Below are positions 18,198 through 27,688 of a DNA stretch of 64,000 nucleotides, in pieces (positions within the stretch are counted from its first letter, which is position 1; every line of letters starts with the position of its first letter). The notes under the pieces were generated by a model. The model saw only the letters and a program-made list of their open reading frames with translations, made no database searches and had not been told where the DNA came from. Both the position numbers and the translations under genes were made by a program. Source of the DNA: BACL11 sp945865535 (GTDB lineage Bacteria; Bacteroidota; Bacteroidia; Flavobacteriales; BACL11). The DNA lies in assembly GCA_947502765.1 (NCBI GenBank), contig CANNBA010000011.1:18876-82875 (forward strand). The letters are read 5' to 3'.

Positions 18198-20624
18198 ATG
18201 AGAAATAAAATTTTACTATTATTTTTAGGAACTTTATTTACTACTAACTTTGGTTTTGCTCAAGTTTGCGGTACTTATGAAGGCTCTTTAGAAAAAGATA
18301 TTCAAAAATATCCTCTTTTTTATGAAAGTTTAGAAAGTAAAAATGCGGAGTTGAAACTACAAAATGAAAAAGCTTTAAGTAAGATGACGAATCTGAAAAC
18401 AGAAAATGGAGTAAAAATTATTCCAGTTGTAGTTCATGTTATTCATGATTTAGGTGGTGAAAATATTTCTGATGCATCTATACAAGGTGCTCTTGATGTT
18501 TTAAATGCAAACATTAATGGGCAAGGAGCAAATTTTCTAAGTAAAACACCAGATGTTTTTGCTGCTGTAAGAGGAGACGCTAAAGTGGAGTTCAGATTGG
18601 CGAAAATAGATCCGTTAGGAAATCCTACAACTGGAATTAACAGGGTTAGATCCACCTTAACTGACCAACCAGATCCAGCAAATGGAGTAAAAGCATTGAG
18701 TTATTGGAATTCATATCAGTATTTTAATATTTGGACGGTTAAGAAATTTTTACCTCAAGATGATGGAAATACTTTGCTCGGATATGCACAATTCCCTAAT
18801 AGTGGCCGTATGTCGACTGATGGTGTCGTATTGTTGTCTTCCCAAATGGTTAGTGGAGGGACTTTAACTCATGAAGTTGGTCATTGGCTTGGATTAAGAC
18901 ATACTTGGGGAGATGCAGTGTGTGGTGATGATGGGGTAAAAGATACGCCTCCTGCAAGAGACCCTAATTTTGGTGTTAATCTATCAGATTTCCCATATCA
19001 TGTTGGTAATATTGGTATTGGTGCTGGTTGTTTAGGAGACTCAATGAATTGGGCGGGAGAAATGTTCGTGAATTATATGGATTATTCTTCTGACCCTGAT
19101 GTTACTATGTTTACTATTGATCAAAATGCAATTATGAATACTACTCTAGATGGCTCTTATGATGAATCAACAGGAGTTTCTGGTATTGGTTTTAGAGAAT
19201 ATATGTGGTCAACAGAGAATGTTGCAAATACTGGAACTGGAGATGGTTTTAAAGTGCCAACTTGCACACAAGAAGCTTCTTTTGTTGTAACTACTGGAGC
19301 ATCTTCTCTTTGTCAGGGGGAAGCACTTATTTTTAAAGGGAATAAAACAATGTTTGGAACGGGCAATGTTTCTTCATTTGTATGGGACTTTGGAGACGGC
19401 ACTAGTGATAATTCAGGAAATAACCTTGTATCTCATACTTATAATTCAGTGGGTTCTTTTGATGTAACTTTAACCATTGTGTATAATGAAACCACAGAGG
19501 CAAGAGCTTCAAGTTTAGCCGATTTAGATATTGCTACTGCTTCTTCATATGATTCTATAGTCGAAAATCTAATTGTTCAAGGTACTCAATCAGAATTAAA
19601 TAATTTAGGAGCGACTAATATTATTGAAATTACTTTAGATAGCTTAGGATTATATTGGGGAATAAATGATTCTTCTTATTTTAGAGGTTATTTAGAGAAA
19701 GTTACTTATGTAGCATATTATGTAAATTCTTGTACTAGTTCTGTTACTAAAGATGATTTTGTAACTGTAAATACCACAACAGCATCCTCAAATGCATCTT
19801 CTTATTCATATAGTTTTGAAACCGCATCTGAGTTAAATGGAGATTGGGTTTTAAGTCAATCAACAAATATTGAAAGTCAGTGGAACTTTAATGCTGGAAG
19901 TAATACAGCTTGGAAATGGGAGAGTGGAACAGCTGCTGATGGATCTTCCTCAATAAAAGTTGATGGAGATGAAATGTTATTTGGAGTATCCACTGAAATA
20001 ATTTCTAAAGCTTATGATTTAAGTGCTTTCACAACTCCTTCGATTAAATTTTCATGGTCTGGAGCTTCTAAAAATACATTCCCAGTTAATACCCTTGTAG
20101 TCACTTATTCTGATAATTGTGGAGAGTCATGGAAATCATTAGGTGCAATTGGAGCGGTAGAGGCATCTAATGCTGGGCTTTATACTACGAAATTTAAGCC
20201 AAATTCTTCAGAGTGGAAAGATACTGTGATGACTAAAACACAGCTTAAGGATTCAAATATTAGATTTAGGTTTGAGTATGTTGTAAATGGAAGTTCTAAC
20301 AATTTCTATTTAGATCATATTCAAATTGGTGAACAGGCATCTTTAATGATTGCTGAAAATACTACTAGTTCAAAACTTTCCGTATTTCCTAATCCAGCTA
20401 AAGCAAATGCAACTATTGTTTTAGATAATGTTGCTGATAAGAATGTAGCAGTTACTCTAGTTAATATCTTAGGTGCTGAGGTTAGTAAATTATTTTCAGC
20501 TACAGTTGTAAGTAATTATCAAGAAATCTCTGCTGATTTAACTGGACTTGAGAAAGGAATCTACTTTGTAAAAGTGGTAAGTAATGGAGATGTGATTATG
20601 ACAGATAAACTGATTGTTGAATAA
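18198..20624 (+). CDS. Secreted M43-type zinc metalloprotease with PKD domain and type IX sorting signal
   Basis: An 808-residue secreted protein: signal peptide ending near 'FGFAQ' (residue 22), a pappalysin-like M43 catalytic domain with zinc motif HEVGHWLGLRH (His225, His229, His235) and a Met-turn 'VNYMDYSSD', a PKD domain ('WDFGDGTSDN...HTY...G.FDVTLTI', about residues 395-435), a further beta-sandwich region, and a C-terminal type A sorting domain beginning 'KLSVFPNPA' and ending 'MTDKLIVE'. It should cross the outer membrane by the type IX system encoded upstream. A strong terminator follows. Substrate is unknown; nutrient acquisition or surface processing are possibilities. Confidence 0.93.
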   Translation: MRNKILLLFLGTLFTTNFGFAQVCGTYEGSLEKDIQKYPLFYESLESKNAELKLQNEKALSKMTNLKTENGVKIIPVVVHVIHDLGGENISDASIQGALDVLNANINGQGANFLSKTPDVFAAVRGDAKVEFRLAKIDPLGNPTTGINRVRSTLTDQPDPANGVKALSYWNSYQYFNIWTVKKFLPQDDGNTLLGYAQFPNSGRMSTDGVVLLSSQMVSGGTLTHEVGHWLGLRHTWGDAVCGDDGVKDTPPARDPNFGVNLSDFPYHVGNIGIGAGCLGDSMNWAGEMFVNYMDYSSDPDVTMFTIDQNAIMNTTLDGSYDESTGVSGIGFREYMWSTENVANTGTGDGFKVPTCTQEASFVVTTGASSLCQGEALIFKGNKTMFGTGNVSSFVWDFGDGTSDNSGNNLVSHTYNSVGSFDVTLTIVYNETTEARASSLADLDIATASSYDSIVENLIVQGTQSELNNLGATNIIEITLDSLGLYWGINDSSYFRGYLEKVTYVAYYVNSCTSSVTKDDFVTVNTTTASSNASSYSYSFETASELNGDWVLSQSTNIESQWNFNAGSNTAWKWESGTAADGSSSIKVDGDEMLFGVSTEIISKAYDLSAFTTPSIKFSWSGASKNTFPVNTLVVTYSDNCGESWKSLGAIGAVEASNAGLYTTKFKPNSSEWKDTVMTKTQLKDSNIRFRFEYVVNGSSNNFYLDHIQIGEQASLMIAENTTSSKLSVFPNPAKANATIVLDNVADKNVAVTLVNILGAEVSKLFSATVVSNYQEISADLTGLEKGIYFVKVVSNGDVIMTDKLIVE

Positions 20625-20656
20625 TAGCAATAAAGATAAACAATAGAGATAAAATT

Positions 20657-20684
20657 AAAGCCATCAGAGATGATGGCTTTTTTT
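20657..20684 (+). terminator. Rho-independent terminator of the M43 protease gene
   Basis: A 9-bp stem AAAGCCATC / GATGGCTTT with a 6-base loop is followed by TTTT, 33 bases after the protease stop. It ends at the stop codon of convergent lpxH and may serve both strands, although the T-tract is better on the plus strand. Confidence 0.88.
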
Positions 20685-21423
20685 AATTGTTGTATTTTTC
20701 TAGTTGAAGCATTCCTTTTTCAAGCACTGCATATGTATTGTGGGTAAGCCAGTCACCAAGGTTGATATATGTTGCGCTATCATCAACTTTTAATTTTAGA
20801 GGAATATGTCTATGGCCAAAAATATAATAGTCAACAGGGGTGATTTCTTGCTGCTTTTTACAATAACCAAATAGTATTTCTTTTTCTTCAGACACAAATG
20901 GGGCATCATGGTTTTTTCTGCTACCAGCACTCCATGCATGTGCTAGAGAAAGGGCTAAATTAGGATGCAAACGAGCGAATGCCCATTGACAAATTTTTGA
21001 AGTAAATATTTTTCTTACAAATTTATAGAAATAATCTCCTTCTCCTAAGCCATCTCCATGGCCGATAAATATTTTTTTAGCTTGTTCTTCTAGTATTTTT
21101 GGCTTATGATGAATTGTAATTCCTACTTCTTTTTTAAGATAATCTTTGGTCCATAAATCATGATTTCCTACAAATAAGTGTATGTGAGTTCCATTGTCAG
21201 TTAGTTCAGCAAGTTTTCCAAGTAGCCTTACACATCCTTTTGGCACAACTTTTTTGTATTCGAACCAGAAATCAAAAATATCTCCTACTAAATAGATTGC
21301 TTTTGCATCTTGCTCAATTTCAGTAAGCCAGTTTACAATGCGCTTTTCTCTCTTATGACTTTCTTCTGTATTAGGACTACCTAAATGAAAGTCAGAAGCA
21401 AAATATATTTTGTCTTTTGTCAA
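20683..21423 (-). CDS. lpxH: UDP-2,3-diacylglucosamine diphosphatase
   Basis: A calcineurin-like metallophosphoesterase of 246 residues that makes lipid X in lipid A synthesis. Metal-binding motifs are seen in order: 'SDFHLG', 'GDIFDFW', 'GNHD', 'IGHGDGLGEGD' and 'FGHRH'. The start is TTG at 21423, two bases after the gatB stop; no ATG fits the conserved N-terminus. It is the last gene of a run from lpxK that also includes pnp and gatB; lpxK, another lipid A gene, starts the run. Confidence 0.92.
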   Translation of the reverse strand: MTKDKIYFASDFHLGSPNTEESHKREKRIVNWLTEIEQDAKAIYLVGDIFDFWFEYKKVVPKGCVRLLGKLAELTDNGTHIHLFVGNHDLWTKDYLKKEVGITIHHKPKILEEQAKKIFIGHGDGLGEGDYFYKFVRKIFTSKICQWAFARLHPNLALSLAHAWSAGSRKNHDAPFVSEEKEILFGYCKKQQEITPVDYYIFGHRHIPLKLKVDDSATYINLGDWLTHNTYAVLEKGMLQLEKYNN

Positions 21424-21425
21424 TG

Positions 21426-22874
21426 TTATTTTTCTAATTCAGTTCTCAGTAATTGATTAGCTAATTTTGGGTCAGCCTGACCTTTTGAAAGTTGCATTAC
21501 CTCTCCCATAAATAAACCAATAAGCCCTTTTTTACCAGACTTATATTCAGTTACTTTTTCAGGGTACTTGGCAATAGCTTGAGCGATATATTCCCCAAGA
21601 GCATCACTATTACTTTCTTGTATCCAGTTATTGTCTGTAGCTATTTTTTCTGCATCATCATCCGTTTTTAGCATTTCAAAAAATACTTTTGATGTTGCGA
21701 CTGTGTTACTTACTTTTCCATCATCAACTATAGTAATTAAACTTGCCATCCTATCAGGAGAAATACTAAAATCACTGATATCAAGGGCATTTTCATTTAA
21801 GTAGGATTTAATACTTCCATTAACAAAGTTGGCAGCTGATTTATAGTTTTTTGTAAAATTACAAAGCTCATTATAGTAAAGTGCAATCCCTTTTTCATCC
21901 ACTAAAATAGTAGCATCATATTCGGATAAACCAAACTCCTTTGTGAACTTTATGAATAGTGTATTTGGTAAAGGAGGTAATGTTTGTTTTATTTCATTAA
22001 TGTATTTTTCAGTAACAATTACGGGTTGTAAATCAGGTTCAGGGAAGTATCTGTAATCATTAGCATCTTCTTTGTGACGCATAGAAATAGTAGTATTATT
22101 AGCCGCATTAAAACTTCTTGTTTCATGGCTAACTTTGCCTCCTTTTTCTAGTATTTCTACTTGCCTTTTTACTTCAAATTCAATAGCTCGCTTTACATTT
22201 CTGTTTGAATTCATGTTTTTCACTTCTACTTTGGTACCAAATTCTGTGGCTCCTTTTAGCATTACTGAAACATTTGCATCACATCTTAATGATCCTTCTT
22301 CCATATTCCCATCACAAATATCAAGGTAGCGTACTAATTTTCTTACTTCATTGATGTATTGATAGGCTTCATCAGAAGTTCTGATATCTGGCTGTGAAAC
22401 GATTTCTACCAAAGGAACTCCAGCTCTGTTTAAATCAACAAGGGTATTAAAAGGATCTAAATCGTGTATGGATTTTCCAGCATCTTCCTCCATATGGATT
22501 CGAATAATATTTATATCTTTCTTGTTACCTTCTGCATCTTTTATGCTAATTACACCTCCATTGCAGATTGGAGTTTTATCTTGTGTTATTTGATAGCCTT
22601 TTGGTAAGTCAGCATAAAAATAATTTTTACGAGCATATTCATTTCTTTCTCTGATTTTAGAACCAACAGCAATTCCTAATTTAACGGCATACTCAATAAC
22701 TTTTGAGTTGCTTTTAGGCAAAGTTCCAGGATGGCCTAAAGAAATTACTGATGTTTTTGTATTTGGTGTAGCGCCATATATGTTTTCATCAGAAGAATAG
22801 GCTTTAGTTTTGGTAAGTAATTGGGCATGAACTTCAAGTCCTATTACAGCTTCATATTTATCGTAAATAGTCAC
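21426..22874 (-). CDS. gatB: Aspartyl/glutamyl-tRNA amidotransferase subunit B
   Basis: GatB is the kinase/transamidase-coupling subunit of GatCAB, which converts Glu-tRNA(Gln) or Asp-tRNA(Asn) to the amide forms. The 482-residue protein starts with the signature 'EAVIGLEVHAQL' and has 'GYQITQ', 'HMEEDAGKS' and 'DLNRAGVPLVEIVS' in order, with the C-terminal helical YqeY-like domain ending at 'NQLLRTELEK'. The start is GTG, overlapping the stop of the preceding gene by one base (TAGTG). gatA and gatC are not in the window. Confidence 0.97.
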   Translation of the reverse strand: MTIYDKYEAVIGLEVHAQLLTKTKAYSSDENIYGATPNTKTSVISLGHPGTLPKSNSKVIEYAVKLGIAVGSKIRERNEYARKNYFYADLPKGYQITQDKTPICNGGVISIKDAEGNKKDINIIRIHMEEDAGKSIHDLDPFNTLVDLNRAGVPLVEIVSQPDIRTSDEAYQYINEVRKLVRYLDICDGNMEEGSLRCDANVSVMLKGATEFGTKVEVKNMNSNRNVKRAIEFEVKRQVEILEKGGKVSHETRSFNAANNTTISMRHKEDANDYRYFPEPDLQPVIVTEKYINEIKQTLPPLPNTLFIKFTKEFGLSEYDATILVDEKGIALYYNELCNFTKNYKSAANFVNGSIKSYLNENALDISDFSISPDRMASLITIVDDGKVSNTVATSKVFFEMLKTDDDAEKIATDNNWIQESNSDALGEYIAQAIAKYPEKVTEYKSGKKGLIGLFMGEVMQLSKGQADPKLANQLLRTELEK

Positions 22875-24211
22875 TATCTAAAAATTATTTTTCCTGACTT
22901 TATATTTTTTCCATCTTTATTTAGAGAGTAAAAATACAACCCATTAGCTAATTTATCTCTGAAAATAGTATTTTGATTTTCGTTTAATCTTTCTTCTTTT
23001 ATTTTTACTCCTAAGCTATTATAAATAGTGATGTTGTCTGCATTTGAGTTAAATGTAAATCTATCAGTTGCTGGGTTGGGATAGATATTATTTTGGAAAC
23101 TACTTTCAACTAAATTTGTTGTTCCAGTACTTAGTTCAATAATATAAAGACCTGTTTGCATATCTGAAACAATAATATTGCCAGATGGCAGTAAAGGAAA
23201 AACTCCCCAAGCTCCTTTGTAGGATGCGTGACTAGTAGGAGCATAAGTATCGTATTCCCAAGTTTGAAAAGGGTTGCTTGGATCAGAAAAATCAAAAACC
23301 CTTAAGCCATCATGATAATATGCAACATACACTAAGTTCCCTTTTATAATACCATTATGTGCCATTGAGTTTGAGTCAACTCCAGAGTTAAAAGTAGATA
23401 AGACCGTAATGTTGCTTAAATCGGAAACATCTAATATCTTAAGATCATAACCGTGATTTTCATCTTGCATGATGTAAATGGTTCCCTCATCATTTAAGTA
23501 TCCTGAATGATTGTACCCTGCATCAGGATATGAAGTAAGTGAACCCAATAAAACAGGTTGATCTCCCCACTGATTAACGCCAGAAAAATCCATTACTCTT
23601 AGTCCATCATTTCCACAATTAAGATAGGAAGAATCATTTCTTACAAAGGCATCATGTACATGCCCAACACCATTATAGGAGTAGATTAAACTAGGACTTG
23701 TTGGGGTTGTTAAACTATACACATCCATAGCTGAATTTGAAGCACAGGCATAGAGCTTTGCAGCCGCAGTATCAATGTAGATATTGTGAGATCTTGTAAA
23801 AAGTGCATTTGAATCATATACTGTATTTACTGAGTTTGGCAAGTTAGAAATATCAACAATTTGAAGTGTGCTTGTACTGCCTTCATCACAAACCATATAC
23901 AAGTACCCGCCAAAATCATCATAATCTCTATGTATAACCACTCCTCCAGTTGATCCTCCTGCAACAAATGCTACTTGAGTGCTATTTGCTGGATCAGTTA
24001 CATCAAAGAAATGAGTTCCAGCTGTTGATCCTATTACTGCAAATTCACGTTCGTTTACTACCAATCCCCAACATTCATTATAGGTATTATCATATGTCCA
24101 TGAGCCCACCAAAGTAGTGTCTTGCCAATTGTATAAAAGAGTTGCTGTCTGTTGAGCTTGAGTAGTCGTTAAAATGCAAGTTGAAGTTAAAATAAATAAT
24201 AGTTTTTTCAT
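22874..24211 (-). CDS. Secreted LVIVD/choice-of-anchor B protein with type IX sorting signal
   Basis: A 445-residue secreted protein with a signal peptide ending 'TTTQAQ', several beta-propeller-like repeats of the LVIVD type ('FFDVTDPANSTQVAFVAGG', 'LQIVDISNLPN', 'LRVMDFSG', 'LRVFDFSDPSNPFQTW'), and a type A sorting domain from 'NNIYPNPATDRF' to 'SGKIIFR'. This matches the choice-of-anchor B family, whose function is unknown. It is wedged between pnp and gatB with one-base overlaps at both ends, an odd place for a surface protein. Confidence 0.88.
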   Translation of the reverse strand: MKKLLFILTSTCILTTTQAQQTATLLYNWQDTTLVGSWTYDNTYNECWGLVVNEREFAVIGSTAGTHFFDVTDPANSTQVAFVAGGSTGGVVIHRDYDDFGGYLYMVCDEGSTSTLQIVDISNLPNSVNTVYDSNALFTRSHNIYIDTAAAKLYACASNSAMDVYSLTTPTSPSLIYSYNGVGHVHDAFVRNDSSYLNCGNDGLRVMDFSGVNQWGDQPVLLGSLTSYPDAGYNHSGYLNDEGTIYIMQDENHGYDLKILDVSDLSNITVLSTFNSGVDSNSMAHNGIIKGNLVYVAYYHDGLRVFDFSDPSNPFQTWEYDTYAPTSHASYKGAWGVFPLLPSGNIIVSDMQTGLYIIELSTGTTNLVESSFQNNIYPNPATDRFTFNSNADNITIYNSLGVKIKEERLNENQNTIFRDKLANGLYFYSLNKDGKNIKSGKIIFR

Positions 24212-25020
24212 TATATGGATGCGATTAATTCTTTAATAATTAGGGTTAGTTTGGGCTCGGCTATTTCTGCTATTTTTTGTATTTCTGAATGGCTTACTTT
24301 TTGTATCTTTCCTGGAACTCCTAGATCAGTAATTACTGACATTGCAAAACAAGGAATATCCATATGGCGAGCCACAATTACCTCCGGAGCAGTTGACATT
24401 CCAACAGTATCACCACCAATAATTCTCATGTATTTGTATTCTGATGGAGTTTCTAAAGTTGGACCAGTAAGCGCAACATACACTCCTTTTTGCACAGGAA
24501 TTTTATTGACTTTTGCAATATTTTCTGCTTTTGTAATTAAGTTTTTGCAATAAGATTCACTCATGTCAGGAAATCTTGGTCCAAGTTCATCAATATTTGA
24601 ACCAATTAATGGGTTAGGAATTAAGTTAATATGATCGCTTAATATCATTAAATCACCCACTTCATAATCAGGGTTCACTCCGCCACTAGCGTTTGAAACA
24701 ATTAAGTGTTTAATACCTAAAAATTTCATTACTCTGACTGGGAAAGTAACTTTTTCCATAGAATATCCTTCATAAAAATGAAAGCGTCCTTGCATGGCAA
24801 CTACCTGTTTACCTCCTAAGTTTCCAAAAATTAATCTGCCTGAATGTCCTTCAACAGTTGATACAGGAAAATGCGGAATGTCTTTATATGATATTGAATG
24901 TTCTATCTCTATTTCAGCTACTAATCCACCTAGTCCAGTGCCTAAAATAATACCGACTTGTGGCTTGTAATTTGTTCTTTCTTTTAAAAATGTTGCTGAC
25001 TCTTTAATTGTTTGTAACAT
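24211..25020 (-). CDS. Purine-nucleoside phosphorylase
   Basis: A trimeric type I (PNP/MTAP) phosphorylase of 269 residues that splits inosine and guanosine for purine salvage. Family motifs include phosphate-binding 'GTGLGGL' (about 27-33) and 'GRFHFYEGY', base-binding 'VSNASGGVNP', 'GPTLETPSEYKYMR' and 'DTVGMSTAPEVIVARH'. It overlaps the end of lpxK by 17 bases and its stop is shared with the next ATG (TAATG), so the operon is tightly packed. Confidence 0.94.
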   Translation of the reverse strand: MLQTIKESATFLKERTNYKPQVGIILGTGLGGLVAEIEIEHSISYKDIPHFPVSTVEGHSGRLIFGNLGGKQVVAMQGRFHFYEGYSMEKVTFPVRVMKFLGIKHLIVSNASGGVNPDYEVGDLMILSDHINLIPNPLIGSNIDELGPRFPDMSESYCKNLITKAENIAKVNKIPVQKGVYVALTGPTLETPSEYKYMRIIGGDTVGMSTAPEVIVARHMDIPCFAMSVITDLGVPGKIQKVSHSEIQKIAEIAEPKLTLIIKELIASI

Positions 25021-26032
25021 AGTCTAATAGTTGTTTCTCAAATATTTCCCTGTCATTTACTATCACATCAATAGGAATGTAATATACATTCTCTGCCTTA
25101 AAATTAGCTAAAAATTGGCGTAATTTAGTGGCATCTTTTTCGGTGGTCAAGATAAGTTTTTTTGTGCTTTTATCTTTGCTGTGTACTAACAAGATATTTT
25201 CAACATCTTTTAAGGTGTAATTATGATGGTCGGCAAACTTAATTAAGTTGACTTTTCTCCCCTGTTCCTGCAAATGGTTTACTAAAGGAGTCGGGTTTGC
25301 AATACCACAGACTAAGGTGATATTATAGTTTTGCTCATTTTCTAACTCAGTATTATTCTCAATACACTTGTATTTATGATATGTAATTGATGAAAAATAT
25401 CCTTTTTGATGTGCTTTTAGATCTAAACTTTCAATTATTCCTTTTTTTTCAGTTGGATTTGCATTTTTAGGAGTTTTACTGACTAAAATAATATCTGCTC
25501 TTGTCGCTGCAGTTGCAGACTCTCTTAGAGTGCCTAAAGGAAGAAGATGATCCTTTATAAATGGGTTGGAAAATGGAGTTATTATAATATTTAGTCCTGC
25601 TTTTATGCTTCTGTGCTGAAAGCCATCATCTAGCAAAATGACATTTGTTTGCGGGTGGTCACTTAGAATTTTTTCCACCCCTTTGTTTCGGTTGTTATTT
25701 ACCGCCACGATACAATTTGGGTTATTTTGTTTTAGTTGTAAGGGCTCGTCACCAACAGTAGATGTAATACTATCCAACTCTACATAATTAAATCCTGAAG
25801 ATTTACGATCATATCCCCTGCTAAGTATTGCGACTTTGTAGTTTGGAGATAATAGTTTTGCAATGTAATTGATGTGCGGTGTTTTCCCACTGCCACCTAC
25901 TGATAAATTTCCAACACAAATAATAGTAATGTTATGGGTTTTTGTTTTCAAAATACCGTAATCAAAAAGGGAATTTCTAAGAGAAGTTATCATCCCATAA
26001 ATAATTGAAAGAGAATATAAAAACAAACGCAT
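25004..26032 (-). CDS. lpxK: Tetraacyldisaccharide 4'-kinase
   Basis: LpxK phosphorylates the lipid A disaccharide at the inner membrane. The 342-residue protein has an N-terminal membrane-associated helix, Walker A 'GNLSVGGSGKTP' (41-52), 'LSRGYDRKSSGF', 'GDEPLQL' and 'LLDDGFQHRS', all family signatures. It is first in the minus-strand run lpxK-pnp-LVIVD-gatB-lpxH. A TATCTTTG promoter box lies only four bases before its ATG. Confidence 0.95.
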   Translation of the reverse strand: MRLFLYSLSIIYGMITSLRNSLFDYGILKTKTHNITIICVGNLSVGGSGKTPHINYIAKLLSPNYKVAILSRGYDRKSSGFNYVELDSITSTVGDEPLQLKQNNPNCIVAVNNNRNKGVEKILSDHPQTNVILLDDGFQHRSIKAGLNIIITPFSNPFIKDHLLPLGTLRESATAATRADIILVSKTPKNANPTEKKGIIESLDLKAHQKGYFSSITYHKYKCIENNTELENEQNYNITLVCGIANPTPLVNHLQEQGRKVNLIKFADHHNYTLKDVENILLVHSKDKSTKKLILTTEKDATKLRQFLANFKAENVYYIPIDVIVNDREIFEKQLLDYVTNN

Positions 26033-26036
26033 AAGG

Positions 26037-26044
26037 CAAAGATA
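26037..26044 (-). promoter_or_regulatory. lpxK promoter -7 box abutting the start codon
   Basis: TATCTTTG on the minus strand fits TAnnTTTG; four bases (CCTT) separate it from the lpxK ATG, so the transcript is predicted to have almost no leader. No clear TTG is seen upstream. Confidence 0.55.
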
Positions 26045-26049
26045 GTATT

Positions 26050-26076
26050 TTGTTATAAAAGAGTTTTGTATTTTTG
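26050..26076 (+). promoter_or_regulatory. nif3-like gene promoter abutting the start codon
   Basis: TTG at 26050-26052, 16-base spacer, then TATTTTTG at 26069-26076; four A's later comes the ATG at 26081. A leaderless or near-leaderless transcript is predicted. Confidence 0.6.
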
Positions 26077-26080
26077 AAAA

Positions 26081-26869
26081 ATGAAAATAAAAGAGATAAC
26101 TAGTTATTTAGAAGAAATTGCGCCACTTGCTTATCAAGAAAACTACGATAACTGTGGCTTAATAGTTGGGAATAAAAATACTGATGTAAATGGAACTCTT
26201 ATAACGCTTGATTGTACTGAAGCTATAATTGATGAGGCAATAGAAACAGGCTGTAATCTTATTATAGCGCATCATCCTATTATTTTTTCTGGGCTTAAAA
26301 AGTTAAATGGGAGTAATTATATTGAGAGAACTGTTATAAAAGCAATAAAAAATAACATTGCTATTTATGCAATTCATACTAATTTAGATAATGTCCACAA
26401 TGGTGTTAGTGCTAAAATTGCAAATAAATTAGGTTTGCGAAATTGCAAGATTCTTTGTCCTAAGGATGAGAAAAACAGCATTAATGTAGGTTCTGGTATT
26501 TTAGGAGAGTTAGCCGAATCGGTTGAGAGTAAGGTGTTTTTAGAAAGCCTAAAAACCATTATGCAAACCGATTGTGTTAGGCATACTTCACTAGTAAAGA
26601 ATACTATTAAAAAGGTTGCAGTTTGTGGGGGTAGTGGTAGTTTTTTGCTCAGTCATGCTAAAGCGTTAGATGCTGATATTTTTATTTCAGCTGATTTTAA
26701 ATATCATGATTTTTTTGATGCTGAAAATGACATTATTATTGCGGATATTGGCCACTATGAAAGTGAGCAATTTACAAAGGACTTAATTTATGATTTACTT
26801 ACCAAAAATTTTACTAAATTTGCCGTCCGATTATCAAAAGTGAATACTAATCCGATAAAGTACCTATAA
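26081..26869 (+). CDS. Nif3-like dinuclear metal-centre hexameric protein
   Basis: A 262-residue NIF3/YbgI-type protein. Metal-binding residues are visible in 'IAHHPIIFSGLKKL' (His64, His65), 'HTNLDNV' and the C-terminal 'IADIGHYESEQF'. This is the short form without the extra central domain found in many Gram-positive and some Bacteroidota homologues. The family's biochemical role is not settled (a GTP cyclohydrolase-like fold has been noted). The next gene begins within its stop (TAATG), a common Bacteroidota pairing with the zinc-ribbon protein. Confidence 0.92.
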   Translation: MKIKEITSYLEEIAPLAYQENYDNCGLIVGNKNTDVNGTLITLDCTEAIIDEAIETGCNLIIAHHPIIFSGLKKLNGSNYIERTVIKAIKNNIAIYAIHTNLDNVHNGVSAKIANKLGLRNCKILCPKDEKNSINVGSGILGELAESVESKVFLESLKTIMQTDCVRHTSLVKNTIKKVAVCGGSGSFLLSHAKALDADIFISADFKYHDFFDAENDIIIADIGHYESEQFTKDLIYDLLTKNFTKFAVRLSKVNTNPIKYL

Positions 26870-27630
26870 TGGCAAAAAACACACAAACAAATACAGGATC
26901 TGTAGAGGATCAATTAAAAGCGTTACACCAACTTCAAGTTATTGACACTAAAGTTGATAAAATTAGAATTATAAGAGGAGAATTACCTTTAGAAATTCAA
27001 GATCTAGAAGATTTAATTGCCGGCTTAAATACAAGATTAGAGAAATTTGAAACCGAATTAGAAGCAATACATGAAAATATTGCGGCTAATAAAAACACTA
27101 TTTCTTTAGCTACTGATGCTATTAAAAAGTATGAAACTCAACTTAAAGAAATTAAGAATAATCGTGAGTTTACTTCTTTAACTAAGGAAGTAGAGTATCA
27201 AAACTTAGAAATTCAGATTACTGAAAAGAAAGCCGTTCAAAATGCTGCAAATGTGCTTCATAAAACAGAAATAATTAATGCCTGTAAAGCACAAATTACT
27301 GAAAGAGAAGAGGAATTAAAATTAAAATCAACTGAGCTTGATGAGATTGTTACTGAAACTGAAAAAGAAGAAAAATCATTAATGGCTGATTCTGTAAAAG
27401 CAGAGAAAGTAATTGATGGAAGATTATTAGATGCTTACAAAAGGATCCGTTCAAAAGTAGTTAATGGTCTGGCTGTTGTTTCCGTTGAGCGTGGAGCATG
27501 TGGGGGTTGTTTTAGTCAAATTCCACCACAAAGACAATTGGATATACAAATGCATAAAAAAGTGATTGTTTGTGAGCATTGTGGTAGAATTATGGTTGAT
27601 GCTAACATTTTTCAAGAGCAAGAAGCATAA
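26869..27630 (+). CDS. Coiled-coil protein with C4 zinc ribbon
   Basis: A 253-residue protein made mostly of charged heptad-like helices (residues 30-180) followed by a C-terminal four-cysteine zinc ribbon, 'CGGCFSQIPPQ...VCEHCGRIM'. This is the C4-type zf-RING_7/DUF164 family, proposed to bind nucleic acid, with no firm function. It is translationally coupled to the nif3-like gene and followed by a terminator. Confidence 0.88.
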   Translation: MAKNTQTNTGSVEDQLKALHQLQVIDTKVDKIRIIRGELPLEIQDLEDLIAGLNTRLEKFETELEAIHENIAANKNTISLATDAIKKYETQLKEIKNNREFTSLTKEVEYQNLEIQITEKKAVQNAANVLHKTEIINACKAQITEREEELKLKSTELDEIVTETEKEEKSLMADSVKAEKVIDGRLLDAYKRIRSKVVNGLAVVSVERGACGGCFSQIPPQRQLDIQMHKKVIVCEHCGRIMVDANIFQEQEA

Positions 27631-27648
27631 TCAATAAAAAACTTATTT

Positions 27649-27683
27649 AAAAGGGATTTCATATTTTTGGAGTCCCTTTTTTT
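27649..27683 (+). terminator. Terminator whose loop contains the next gene's -7 box
   Basis: An 8-bp perfect stem, AAAAGGGA at 27649-27656 and TCCCTTTT at 27673-27680, extended by TTT. The 16-base loop contains TATTTTTG (27662-27669), a -7 box for the TPR pseudogene at 27689, so terminator and promoter occupy the same bases. Confidence 0.75.
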
Positions 27684-27688
27684 ATGCA

